Shown in pieces: positions 28,972-37,639 of a DNA stretch of 64,000 nt. Source of the DNA: Pollutibacter soli (GTDB taxonomy: Bacteria; Bacteroidota; Bacteroidia; Chitinophagales; Chitinophagaceae); the NCBI GenBank assembly GCA_029269725.1, contig JARJHS010000005.1, positions 1 to 64,000 on the forward strand, written 5' to 3'. A model generated the notes under the pieces. It had not been told where the DNA came from. It searched no databases and saw only the letters and a list, made by a program, of their open reading frames with translations. The first letter of the stretch is position 1. Each line of letters opens with the position of its first letter. The position numbers and the translations under genes were made by a program.

Positions 28972-30482
28972 TCACACAGGAAATTCAGAATTTAGAGACG
29001 CTTAGTTCTAGTGTTGTACAGGAATATAGAGGTATTATTTTTTTTGAGCGACTAGTTGATAGGAACGGAAATGTTAAAGATGTAAAAGTCATTTATACAA
29101 AGCTATATGAGTTCCTGATGTCATTGGGCTTTTTCCGTTTTGATATTGGCCGTGAATTTATAATGGTGAAGAGAAACAATAATATCATAGAGCCAGTCAG
29201 TATTCATGAGATTCAAGATGTATTCTTTGATCATATCAAAGAGTTTCCGGATGAGTTACCAGGGGGATTAAGTAAGGAGATGTTGATAGAAAAGTTCAAC
29301 AAAAGCCCAGATACATATTTCTCAACCAAGAGGTTTTCATTACTACGATCTGACACGCAGTTTGAATTTTTAGAAGACAGCATGACGTCAGCGTACTTCT
29401 TTTACCGGAACGGTTACGTTGAATGCACGCCTTCTGGATGGTACCTAAAGTCATATGATCAGTTAGAGAAAGTTATTTGGAAAAGCCAGATTCTGGACAG
29501 AATATTCCTACATCAACAGATAGAGGAAATTCCAAAGTTTAAGAATTTGGGAATCTTCGCTCAATTTATTTACAATGTCTGCGCAGGTAAGGATAAACGC
29601 ATCGCTAGCCTATGCACAGCGATGGGTTACATGTTACACAGCTATATGAATATGAAACTCAAAGCTATAATATTAACAGACGGAAAAATATCAGAATCTC
29701 CGGATGGAAGAACTGGGAAATCGCTAGTCCTTCAAGCATTATCGCAAATGAAAAAGACCACGATATTAAAGGGTAAAGAATTTGATGACAGAGACAAATT
29801 TAAATATGATGAGTTAGATATTGATACCAAATTACTTGCTCTCGATGATGTAAAGCCAAGATTTAATATAGAAACAATGTTTAATGTTATAACAGAAGGG
29901 GTTCGTGTAAACAAGAAAAACAAACAACCGCTTTCTGTTCGGCCTAAAATTGCAATTACTACAAATCGGACGATATCTATTGAAGGTGCGAGTGCCAAAG
30001 ATAGAGCCTTCGAATTTGAATTTGCTGATCACTACAGCGATAAATTCAGTCCTTATGATGAATTCGGAAAGTGGTTTTTTAAAGACGATTTTACCGACCA
30101 GGATTGGTGCCAATTTGACAATTTTATGTTATACTGTGTTTCAGTATATCTTGAAAAGGGCTTGATAGCAGCGGAGTCAATTTCCCTTGATCGGAGAAAA
30201 TTGATAGAGGCTACAAGCTCGGATTTTATAGAGTTCATGGAAGGGTTATTTGAGTCTGGTAATCTAAAAACTGGTGAAAAATGCCTTAAGAAAGACCTTC
30301 ATATACTCTTTTTAAGGGATTATCCAGAATACACCGGCAAATCTCACCTAGGTCAAATGGCTGGGTTTACGAAGGCACTGAAATTATTCGCCAGATATAC
30401 CCCAGGTTTTGCTGAAGTAACTAAAGACGACGAGATAAAAAGCGGGGCGAACAGATACATTATTTTCCGTGCTAAAATTTAG
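28968..30482 (+). CDS. primase-associated SF3/D5-like helicase
   Basis: A 504-residue ATPase. Walker A is DGRTGKS with Lys251, Walker B is LLALDDV with Asp293/294, and a sensor strand PKIAITTNRTI follows, which is the order seen in viral and plasmid superfamily 3 / D5-like helicases. The N-terminal 200 residues are of unknown fold. With the overlapping primase-like gene it forms a replication unit, which suggests the excised island can replicate. Confidence 0.83.
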   Translation: MITQEIQNLETLSSSVVQEYRGIIFFERLVDRNGNVKDVKVIYTKLYEFLMSLGFFRFDIGREFIMVKRNNNIIEPVSIHEIQDVFFDHIKEFPDELPGGLSKEMLIEKFNKSPDTYFSTKRFSLLRSDTQFEFLEDSMTSAYFFYRNGYVECTPSGWYLKSYDQLEKVIWKSQILDRIFLHQQIEEIPKFKNLGIFAQFIYNVCAGKDKRIASLCTAMGYMLHSYMNMKLKAIILTDGKISESPDGRTGKSLVLQALSQMKKTTILKGKEFDDRDKFKYDELDIDTKLLALDDVKPRFNIETMFNVITEGVRVNKKNKQPLSVRPKIAITTNRTISIEGASAKDRAFEFEFADHYSDKFSPYDEFGKWFFKDDFTDQDWCQFDNFMLYCVSVYLEKGLIAAESISLDRRKLIEATSSDFIEFMEGLFESGNLKTGEKCLKKDLHILFLRDYPEYTGKSHLGQMAGFTKALKLFARYTPGFAEVTKDDEIKSGANRYIIFRAKI

Positions 30483-30765
30483 GGTACCCCATAATTATTT
30501 TTTTCGTGCCCTCCCGTCCAAATAATTCATTTTACCTGGAGTAGTTGCCTTTTTATTCATTTCCTTGAGTGCCCAATTAACAAAAATTAAGATCCAAAAG
30601 CACAGAATAACAACAGCGCCTAAAAAAAATGGACTTGTGGATACTGTGTAGCAGATGTTAGCGCCCCTGTCTGTTTAAAATGCAAACAAAAGTGGGTAAA
30701 TGGATGGGTATTCAACTGGATATTGCATAATTTCCATTCTATACAGAGTTGAAATCTGTAAGAAA

Positions 30766-31368
30766 ATGAATAACGAAAGCGTAACAATCCATCCTATAAA
30801 GAACACTCATTGTATTATCTGTAATAAAATGTTTTCCAACTGTCGTGCATCAAAACTCTATTGCTCGTCCAAATGCCGCCAATTCGGCTATTACCACAGG
30901 GCTGAACTCAAAGTGATTAGACAAAGTCAAGAAACCAATAAAACTAAAGCCGTAATTGATTTTTCATTGGCGGATTATAGAGACTATATCAAAATCCAGG
31001 AAAAAGTAAAAAGTTATCAAAAATTAGAAAGCCATTTTAAACCTGCTACTCCTGGTACAGATAGGTGGCAATTATATTACGACAATCCAGCATGTGCATT
31101 AACTTTTGAACGGAGAGGAATACCAAGTCGACTATTCAATTTGAAAATCCCACACCTGTCAATTGAACAATGGTCTTTTATTAAATTTTTATATGGTGAA
31201 TTGAACAAAATTGAATTTATTGAACTAGCAAGCTCCCTGAGCAGTGCATTCCTGAGACATTTAGAAATTCCCGAAATTTTAAAAGGCAGTCAGAAAATTG
31301 ACCCTGTTACAGTAAATTATTTAAGGCATCTAGAAAAAATTGTTTGTGGCAATCTTAGATTTATTTGA
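30766..31368 (+). CDS. small zinc-finger protein of the island, unknown function
   Basis: A 200-residue protein from the ATG at 30766. The N-terminus has one zinc-binding module: Cys16 and Cys19 (CIIC), then Cys33 and Cys37 (CSSKC), followed by RQFGYYHR. This resembles the short Cys4 fingers of proteins that recognise nucleic acid or ribosomal surfaces. The remaining 150 residues are mixed helix with no known motif. A frame from 30700 is open but starts in a non-conserved stretch. It is the first cargo gene after the replication genes. Confidence 0.7.
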   Translation: MNNESVTIHPIKNTHCIICNKMFSNCRASKLYCSSKCRQFGYYHRAELKVIRQSQETNKTKAVIDFSLADYRDYIKIQEKVKSYQKLESHFKPATPGTDRWQLYYDNPACALTFERRGIPSRLFNLKIPHLSIEQWSFIKFLYGELNKIEFIELASSLSSAFLRHLEIPEILKGSQKIDPVTVNYLRHLEKIVCGNLRFI

Positions 31369-31421
31369 AATAAATCAGTGTTTAAGACACCCAAATACCC
31401 AATCAAATAATTTGAGATTAA

Positions 31422-32489
31422 ATGTTAAAAAAAGTGAGTCGACAAAAATTAACGATTGATATCATTAAGAAAATCGTACTAGCACAAAACATATGTCAAT
31501 ACACCTGCAGTATTTTAGGTGTTGTAATCATGCTAATGTTCTCGTCTACGGATGAGTTTGCAGCAATATGGTGTGGACTATTAATTGGTGGGGTTATGGG
31601 TTTGATTTTATCAGAGCTGATAACAAAAGTAGTACTTTGGTATAACAACTATGATAGGGCCTTTTATGAAACCCTGCTAAAGGAATATAAAAGTGAGAAA
31701 AAAAGGAAAGGCAACGAAGGTAATCCCAAAGAGCAAATTAATTTTTCGCAACCAGGGACTGAAATAAATCAGGAAAAACATAATTCGAATTATGGATTCA
31801 TTGAAGGAGAAACAGAACTGATTCAAAGTGAAAGTTCGTTTTCAGAGAGATCTAAAAAATCGGGGGAACGTAATGCAAAAGAATCCGATAACTTCCTTAA
31901 AAAAGAAGAAATCTATGTGTCGCCAGATGGTAAATCAGTTTCTCAAAATGATTTGTACAGGATAAAAGAAGAAGTAGAAGAAGAAGAAGAAAGTGAAAAG
32001 CAAGCCGCCACGAAAGCTTCAAATGAAGACAAAAACACAAGCAAAAAAGGTAGATTCGGAATTGGCCGGAAAATTGATTTTCTGGAACTAAATAGAATTA
32101 AACAGGACATAGGGATTTTAGGAGAGTTGATTGCTCTCAATTATGAGAAAACACAACTTTACGAACAAGGGATTTCAGATAAGATTATAAGCTTGGAGCA
32201 TGTGTCGTTATTAGATGATTCACTAGGTTATGATATTTTATCCTTTACACAAAAAGGAGAAAAAAAGTTAATTGAAGTAAAATCAACAAACCTAGAATGC
32301 ACCCGACCTTTTTTTATAAGCGATATCGAATACACATTGATGAAGAATGAAAAGAACTACTTTATTTACAGGGTGTTTAATATAAATATGGAAGATGAAA
32401 CAGGAGAGATTCAAATAATCGAATGTGCCAAAATGTTTGAAAGCACATACGATATCGAGCCGATTGTTTTCAAGGTGTCTGTGAAATAA
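31422..32489 (+). CDS. membrane-anchored DUF3883 (NOV C-terminal-like) nuclease
   Basis: A 355-residue protein with three parts. Residues 20-75 form two transmembrane helices (ICQYTCSILGVVIMLMF and IWCGLLIGGVMGLILSEL). Residues 85-215 are a charged, probably disordered or coiled linker with a run of Glu at 183-191. Residues 222-345 are a restriction-endonuclease-like fold of the DUF3883 type: Glu235 in GELIAL, Asp271 in GYDILSF and Glu285/Lys287 in LIEVKST, the PD-(D/E)xK pattern. DUF3883 domains are found in many defence proteins. A nuclease tethered to the membrane could attack incoming DNA. Confidence 0.8.
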   Translation: MLKKVSRQKLTIDIIKKIVLAQNICQYTCSILGVVIMLMFSSTDEFAAIWCGLLIGGVMGLILSELITKVVLWYNNYDRAFYETLLKEYKSEKKRKGNEGNPKEQINFSQPGTEINQEKHNSNYGFIEGETELIQSESSFSERSKKSGERNAKESDNFLKKEEIYVSPDGKSVSQNDLYRIKEEVEEEEESEKQAATKASNEDKNTSKKGRFGIGRKIDFLELNRIKQDIGILGELIALNYEKTQLYEQGISDKIISLEHVSLLDDSLGYDILSFTQKGEKKLIEVKSTNLECTRPFFISDIEYTLMKNEKNYFIYRVFNINMEDETGEIQIIECAKMFESTYDIEPIVFKVSVK

Positions 32490-32583
32490 TAAAAGTTCAT
32501 TTAATTAACGTTTCACTAAGTTGCTGTTGAATTACTCCAATATTTTTGATTAAAAGTAGATTTTACTCTAATTGAAATACGCT

Positions 32584-34296
32584 TCATTTTACTTCTTCAA
32601 ATACGTCAAGATATCTTCGCCACTCATCCGGGAGGAATTCATTTTTGTAATAAATGTGAGCGAGGAGTCTAAGATGAAATAATCCTAGTCGATCAGTCAC
32701 ATAATTTCTTTTTGGGGCAAGCGTGCTTTTCAGTTGAGCTTTAAATTCGGAAAACAAGGGTGGTAATATTATTCCGGTTTCAACATATAAGTCTTCTTGC
32801 AAATTTTTGCTGAATAATAAAATTTCCAACTCCATATCATCATGTTCAGACAATGCAATTTGCAAGTCAATATTTTCTCTGAACGCAGGACTATAATAGT
32901 CATAAATACTCTTATTGTGTAAGATTGCGGATAATTCAAAAAGGATTGTTATTAGCAAAGACGATTCATCAACATAATTGTAAGGACGATTTTTTGAGGT
33001 AAGAAATTCAATCATTGCATGAACATTTCCATGCAATTCGGGGTACCTTTTATGAATCGAATGCGTTATAAGTATATTGTCAAAAATTTCGATCAAATAC
33101 TCGTTTAAAAAATCGAAATCACTTTGGGATATGTTACCAGAACGAAGAAAAAATAAATAAACATTTAGAATGGCGATTATGTGATAATCGAAAATCGCTC
33201 TTTTGCAACCAATATTATTTGTGATGATTAATTTTAATATTTCTTTCTGACTCTCTTTTAACTCATTTATTGTTTTATAAATACTTTCATCTGGGCTAAA
33301 CTTAGATTTTTGATATTCAAAATAATATACCAGGTAGTTGATGTACTCAAAACATCTCAAGGGAAAACCTATTGTTTCGAAAGGTCCGCCCCTTTCAGAA
33401 AAAAGACCATTTAATTTACATGTTATAGGCAAAGTTTTATTAAAATAGGCCTTCAATAGATCGAATTGAATTCCACAAAGTTTTTCGAAAGCCTTTCTAA
33501 TTGAAACTCTACGAAAATAGTTGTTGCTTAAAATCCATTTCCAGAGCCTTAGAAGTAGAAATGTCAGGCATTGTTTAGCAGGTTCTAGGTTATTTTTTTC
33601 TGTACAATATCGAATAATTAGTAATGACAGAATATTCATGGAGGCAAAGAACTTCAACAATGGTCTGCCTTTTACGGTCGTTATTTTTTCCAGTTGCAAT
33701 TCTACCAGCTGTATGAAATCTGAATAGTTATAATCAGGTACATCGATAAAAATCAATGTCCTTTTAAGTAATTGAACGCTTTCATGGTCAATAAAAAGGT
33801 ATTCGTTGAAAAAATATTTGCTAAATAATTCAGTGAGTTTATAAATATCCCACCTTTCAAAATTGTTTTCAGGAAATTCGTCATTTATAAATCCTTCGAA
33901 AAAAGGTCTCGTATTGGATTTTAAAACTCCATTGTGAACTAATATAACTTTCAGAGGAAGCGTGTTAAACCCTGGTATGGAGCTGTCATTGAATTTTGTT
34001 AGTTTTGCTGCCCGCAATGATTCGATAATCCCGTCTTTTTTTGACATTACAGTATCGTCAATATCCTTATCAGAGTGGCCTTTCAATTCAAAATAGAATT
34101 TTTTGCGTATGCCATCTGCATCAATTTTTACTGCGATGACATCCTTTCCAAACTGAGGTTGTCCTTTAGCATCTTTTGGGGTGACAACTATGTTATACCC
34201 CATCAGTCTTAGCAAAATTGGAAAGAGATGGTCTAATTCGCCATCTTCTTTTAAACTTGCTAGGTAGTCGCTTACAATTAAGTTTGGGGATTCCAT
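32584..34296 (-). CDS. PD-(D/E)xK nuclease with large helical C-terminus (candidate defence effector)
   Basis: A 570-residue protein not matched to a named family. Residues 1-130 form a restriction-endonuclease-like domain: HLFPILLRLMGYNIVVTP (helix then strand as in Mrr-type nucleases), FGKDVIAV with Asp52, and FYFELKGHS with Glu70-Leu-Lys72. These are the expected metal-binding and catalytic residues. Residues about 180-570 are almost wholly alpha-helical with no recognised motif. Its start lies 19 bp inside the end of the upstream 666-residue gene, so the two are co-translated. As cargo of an integrative island, it fits the effector of a two-gene anti-invader system. The function is inferred. 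Confidence 0.7.
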   Translation of the reverse strand: MESPNLIVSDYLASLKEDGELDHLFPILLRLMGYNIVVTPKDAKGQPQFGKDVIAVKIDADGIRKKFYFELKGHSDKDIDDTVMSKKDGIIESLRAAKLTKFNDSSIPGFNTLPLKVILVHNGVLKSNTRPFFEGFINDEFPENNFERWDIYKLTELFSKYFFNEYLFIDHESVQLLKRTLIFIDVPDYNYSDFIQLVELQLEKITTVKGRPLLKFFASMNILSLLIIRYCTEKNNLEPAKQCLTFLLLRLWKWILSNNYFRRVSIRKAFEKLCGIQFDLLKAYFNKTLPITCKLNGLFSERGGPFETIGFPLRCFEYINYLVYYFEYQKSKFSPDESIYKTINELKESQKEILKLIITNNIGCKRAIFDYHIIAILNVYLFFLRSGNISQSDFDFLNEYLIEIFDNILITHSIHKRYPELHGNVHAMIEFLTSKNRPYNYVDESSLLITILFELSAILHNKSIYDYYSPAFRENIDLQIALSEHDDMELEILLFSKNLQEDLYVETGIILPPLFSEFKAQLKSTLAPKRNYVTDRLGLFHLRLLAHIYYKNEFLPDEWRRYLDVFEEVK

Positions 34297-36278
34297 TCGG
34301 GAAAAAAATTACTCCAATTTTCCGTTCGTTCGATAAGTTTTTCCCACTCATAATTATCTGGGGAAATAAAATAGCTAATAGGCAGTGTCATTTTCGTAGA
34401 AAAAGTTGAGAGTTTAGTAATTTCACCACTTCCTGGATTTTTCCATCCACCGCTTTTCGCTACCACAACTTTTTTCGCAAACCTTAAAAATTGGCTTTTT
34501 TGGTCTACGTTCTCTGAAACTCCTTGTTGTAAATTTTTGGTATATACTTTTAGATATTCATTTAGAAAACGTTGTTGAGTATAGTAAGGATCAATCTCTT
34601 TAATACTATTTTTTTCGTCAATTATTTTTGAATGGTTTACTAAGTAGTCATGAATTCTTGAAATGACTGACTCTTGGAATGTTGTTTTTTCAGGCCATTG
34701 ATGATTTAGAATATCAGTTATTAAACTTCCATAATCTTCGGTTAAAAGCTCCAGTTTACATAATAAGGACTCTACAACTAAATCATCCTTCGATTCGAGC
34801 AATGGCAATAAAATTGGAATCGCCATTTCTGGGTCGTGTAAATATGAAAGGATTGAAACAAAAAATTTAAATTGTTCTTTTGCAGGAAGGTGTAATAAAG
34901 CTTTAGACAACTCAAAACCATTTTGATGTGCCGAAACAGTTTTTACTAGAATGCGTCCCAGCCACCTTATTTCACCATCATTATGTATCACAAGATGCAC
35001 CAAATCTTTATCAAATACTTCAGGAGAAATATTTCTTATCCAAGGTATATTGTGTTCAAAAACATCTTCATTTATTCTGAATTTAAATGTATATGCATAT
35101 GTGATTAAAAAATCAAAATAGAATTTACTGTCTTTGAAAGAGTAGAGTACCCATGCAATATGAGGAATAAGCTTTTCTGTAGAATGGTTAAGAGTTAATA
35201 CTTTTTCCAGCAACTTTACTTTCTTGCTATCATAATTATCTATGTGTCTGACAGAATTTAATACAGATATCTGTACTTCAAATTCTTTGATATTTAGCAA
35301 ATCGAATAATATATCAAAACAGGTATTAATATTTTCTTCGGTAATCTCACTTGTACGGTTAACCAATGCATTAATCAGCCTGGGGATTTGAACTAAAGCT
35401 TTTTGTTCAAATGGTTGATGTGTTTTTAGAAGGCCGAGAATTGTTGCAGTTTCCTTTTCGTTAAAAGTTAATTTTGCAGATAATGCATTTATTATTGAGG
35501 GCTGTGAATATTTGTTTGAGAATAAAATTACCAGGTTCTCTAGATAATTGTCTATTGAGTTAATAAAACCAATAAAAAGTGAATTGTTTATTATATCATC
35601 TATAGGGTCGTGATTCGATTTTATTTTTTCAAGAAGCGCAAGGGAATTGCCTTCTTGCAGAATTGAATAAGCAGTTAAACTTTTAGCTATTTCATTTAAT
35701 GTTATATTAAAGACTTCTTTTTCTTCGTATTTGTAAAGGGTAAATACCCTATGCAACAAGAAAAGAAAATCATCTAACTGGTACCTATGAAAAGGGAGGA
35801 ATTTTATTAATGCAGTTGTAAATATTTCTAGTTGTCGATTAGGAAGTCCTTCCCATTTTTTTGAAATTTCAATAATGTCTGTCTGGAAATTAAGATGTTG
35901 ATGATAAATTGCAATCGAAAATACTCCTGACAAAAATCGTGTTATTCCAAATTTTTGGGTAATTCCATCAAACTCAGTTTCAAACAAATCAAGGAAAGCA
36001 AATAAATCTTCGACACTATTATTAACAACAAAAGATTTAGTTTTTGTGTATTCCCGATATACGGCATAATAAAACAGATTATTATGAGCTACTTGATACT
36101 TTTCACCGTTTTTTTCAATTATGCCATATTCGAGTAAAATTGGGAGTAATTCTGAAACTCCATCAAGTTCAAATACAAATTTCTTGTTTGTAAATATTCT
36201 TTCTAGCAACAACGAAATGTTGTCAACTAAAGAAGGTTCATCCTTTAATTTTTGTTCTGCTATTTGAAAATTGAACAT
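34278..36278 (-). CDS. large helical-repeat protein, partner of the nuclease (candidate sensor)
   Basis: A 666-residue, nearly all-helical protein with no signal peptide or membrane helix. Residues about 36-80 (LLPILLEYGIIEKNGEKYQV, then AHNNLFYYAVYREY) look like the winged-helix piece that follows the ATPase of NACHT/STAND proteins, but no P-loop is present and a stop codon (TAA) lies two codons before the ATG. Residues 100-560 read as irregular HEAT/TPR-like repeats, e.g. LLEKVLTLNHSTEKLIPHIA. The C-terminus is Trp/Pro-rich. It begins 132 bp from the attachment repeat and is the first gene of the leftward operon. It probably recognises something and controls the nuclease downstream. Confidence 0.65.
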   Translation of the reverse strand: MFNFQIAEQKLKDEPSLVDNISLLLERIFTNKKFVFELDGVSELLPILLEYGIIEKNGEKYQVAHNNLFYYAVYREYTKTKSFVVNNSVEDLFAFLDLFETEFDGITQKFGITRFLSGVFSIAIYHQHLNFQTDIIEISKKWEGLPNRQLEIFTTALIKFLPFHRYQLDDFLFLLHRVFTLYKYEEKEVFNITLNEIAKSLTAYSILQEGNSLALLEKIKSNHDPIDDIINNSLFIGFINSIDNYLENLVILFSNKYSQPSIINALSAKLTFNEKETATILGLLKTHQPFEQKALVQIPRLINALVNRTSEITEENINTCFDILFDLLNIKEFEVQISVLNSVRHIDNYDSKKVKLLEKVLTLNHSTEKLIPHIAWVLYSFKDSKFYFDFLITYAYTFKFRINEDVFEHNIPWIRNISPEVFDKDLVHLVIHNDGEIRWLGRILVKTVSAHQNGFELSKALLHLPAKEQFKFFVSILSYLHDPEMAIPILLPLLESKDDLVVESLLCKLELLTEDYGSLITDILNHQWPEKTTFQESVISRIHDYLVNHSKIIDEKNSIKEIDPYYTQQRFLNEYLKVYTKNLQQGVSENVDQKSQFLRFAKKVVVAKSGGWKNPGSGEITKLSTFSTKMTLPISYFISPDNYEWEKLIERTENWSNFFPEWNPQT

Positions 36279-36334
36279 GTATTAAAAGATACAGATTTGA
36301 AGGGAATGCTAATTATAGGAGAGGAATTATTTGC

Positions 36335-36362
36335 GATTTGTTTAAACCATGTTTAAACCAGG
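36335..36362 (+). repeat. GTTTAAACCA repeats at the right end (integrase arm sites?)
   Basis: A 28-bp exact copy of 25693-25720 in the same orientation, with two GTTTAAACCA units 11 bp apart, 48 bp inside the right attachment repeat. Confidence 0.6.
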
Positions 36363-36365
36363 GCA

Positions 36366-36397
36366 AAAGAAAAGGGTTCCAGAATCCTCTGAAACCC
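36366..36397 (-). terminator. tRNA-Val terminator carried by the island
   Basis: Minus strand: GGGTTTCAGA-GGAT-TCTGGAACCC (10-bp stem, one G-U) followed by TTTTCTTTT. It replaces the host terminator (25511-25535) displaced by the insertion. Confidence 0.7.
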
Positions 36398-36410
36398 TTG
36401 TCTGTATTGA

Positions 36411-36455
36411 GTGGGAGTTGACGGGATCGAACCGCCGACCCTCTGCTTGTAAGGC
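36411..36455 (-). repeat. attachment repeat (within intact tRNA-Val), 45 bp
   Basis: Identical to 25538-25582; overlaps the 3' half of the tRNA gene and marks the right border of the island. Confidence 0.92.
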
Positions 36456-36486
36456 AGATGCTCTGAACCAGCTGAGCTAAACTCCC
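36412..36486 (-). tRNA. tRNA-Val (anticodon UAC)
   Basis: A complete 75-nt cloverleaf on the minus strand: acceptor GGGAGUU/AACUCCC, D-stem GCUC/GAGC, anticodon stem UCUGC/GCAGA with loop CUUACAA (anticodon UAC, reading GUA), a 5-nt variable loop, T-stem GGCGG/CCGUC (one G-U) with loop UUCGAUC, discriminator A. CCA is not encoded. The 3' half is the target of the island integrase, and since the repeat restores it, the gene stays functional. Confidence 0.96.
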
Positions 36487-36583
36487 TTTCCTGTTTTGGG
36501 AGTGCAAAGATAAACTGCGCAGCGTTTCCACCAAATTTTTTTTCATGATTGATTTGAGATGTTTGCTGTTGAAAATCAACGCA

Positions 36584-37476
36584 TTATACGGTAGTGGTAA
36601 ATTTCGGTAAAACGGTCATTAGTGCCAGTTCCTTTCGATGTCGGTAAAAATAAATCGCAAAAAACACCGTCACCAACGGCAATACCGCCCCAAACTCATC
36701 AACATAATATTTTGTGTTACCCGTGTCAGCAGTGATCGGTGTAAAAAATGCCTGCACAAAAAGATTATGACTGGCATGAAGAAGCATGGCCGTCCAGAGG
36801 CTTCCGGATTTTATCCTGAACCAGGTAAACACGAAACTGATGCTGATCACCATCACGGTAAAACAACTGAGCGCATACCAGGTCGGGGTGCCGCTGTTGT
36901 AATCTGCAAAAATCAGGATAGGGTAGTGCCAGACCGACCAGACAATGCCAGTGAAAAAGGAGGCCTTTTTGTAACCGAAACGTTTGTACAATTCGGGCGT
37001 TAGGAACCCGCGCCATCCGATCTCATTTCCAAAGCTGTGGCGCAGGATACCGGTAAGGCAAACAAACCAATCAGTATAAAACATACAAGTACAGAAAGCA
37101 GATCAGGCAGTTTCCTAAAACCAAAAATGGATTCAAGATTTTCGACGAATTCAGTATTATAAAATTTTCCAAATCCCGTAAACCAGATGATGATGTAAGC
37201 AATAAGAGAATACATGAGCGGTACCAAATAGCTCAAAAGCTGGAACCTGGTTCTTCCCCATTGCCATCCCAGCAAGCTCAGCTTACGATTAAGAATAAGC
37301 GAAGTAAGTATTGCCGACATTCCCGGGCACCACATCAGTCCGGTAACGAAAGTTCCGCGTCCGCCGCTGAGTGAACCTTTTGATATAATGAGGAAGTAAA
37401 ATACAGAACTCAGTGCCAGTGTGATCAACAAATAAATCCCCACCGGTCGCAGCGAACTTAAAGATTCGTTTTTCAT
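36584..37476 (-). pseudogene. CPBP-family intramembrane metalloprotease, frameshifted in the active site
   Basis: Two minus-strand frames together encode one CPBP protease. The first (from ATG 37476) has four to five membrane helices and ends out of frame after PVSCATALE. The second continues with EIGWRGFLTPELYKRFGYKK, WSVWHYPIL and LLHASHNLFVQ, the conserved motifs 1-3. Removing two bases (AT) around 37022-37029 joins them as ALEEIGWRGF, restoring the EExxxR catalytic motif exactly. So a 2-bp insertion has hit the active site, unless it is a sequencing error. The intact protein would be about 295 residues with 7-8 membrane helices. It lies just beyond the tRNA-Val gene. Confidence 0.82.
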
Positions 37477-37639
37477 ACCCGTTACTTAAACAGACAGGAT
37501 GGAAGTTGGTATGAATATATTACAAATCCGCGAGCGCATTGAAGGTGGAATAAAACATTGTCTGCCGGGAAAATTCTGTCAACTTCCGTGAAAAAACACT
37601 TGTTTTTTAGCCTTCCCTTTTCCGAAATTTGAAAATCTG

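Larger units (their letters stand above)
25538..36455. mobile_element. 10.9-kb integrative island in tRNA-Val with integrase, primase-helicase and nuclease cargo
   Basis: Bounded by 45-bp direct repeats of the tRNA-Val 3' half; the repeat-to-repeat distance is 10,873 bp. Core genes run rightwards: integrase, RteC-like, HTH/Xis-like, BT4734-type primase part, helicase part. Cargo: zinc-finger protein, DUF3883 membrane protein, then a leftward operon of nuclease and helical protein ending 132 bp from the right repeat. Base composition is visibly more AT-rich than either flank. I see no relaxase, coupling protein, conjugation or phage structural gene, so it is either mobilised in trans, a satellite-like element, or a remnant. 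The intact tRNA is restored at the right end and has its own terminator inside the island. Confidence 0.9.

Noticed and set aside
36313-36579. Minus-strand frame of 88 codons across the tRNA-Val gene
   Set aside because: It reads through a complete tRNA and the attachment repeat; the protein has no natural composition.
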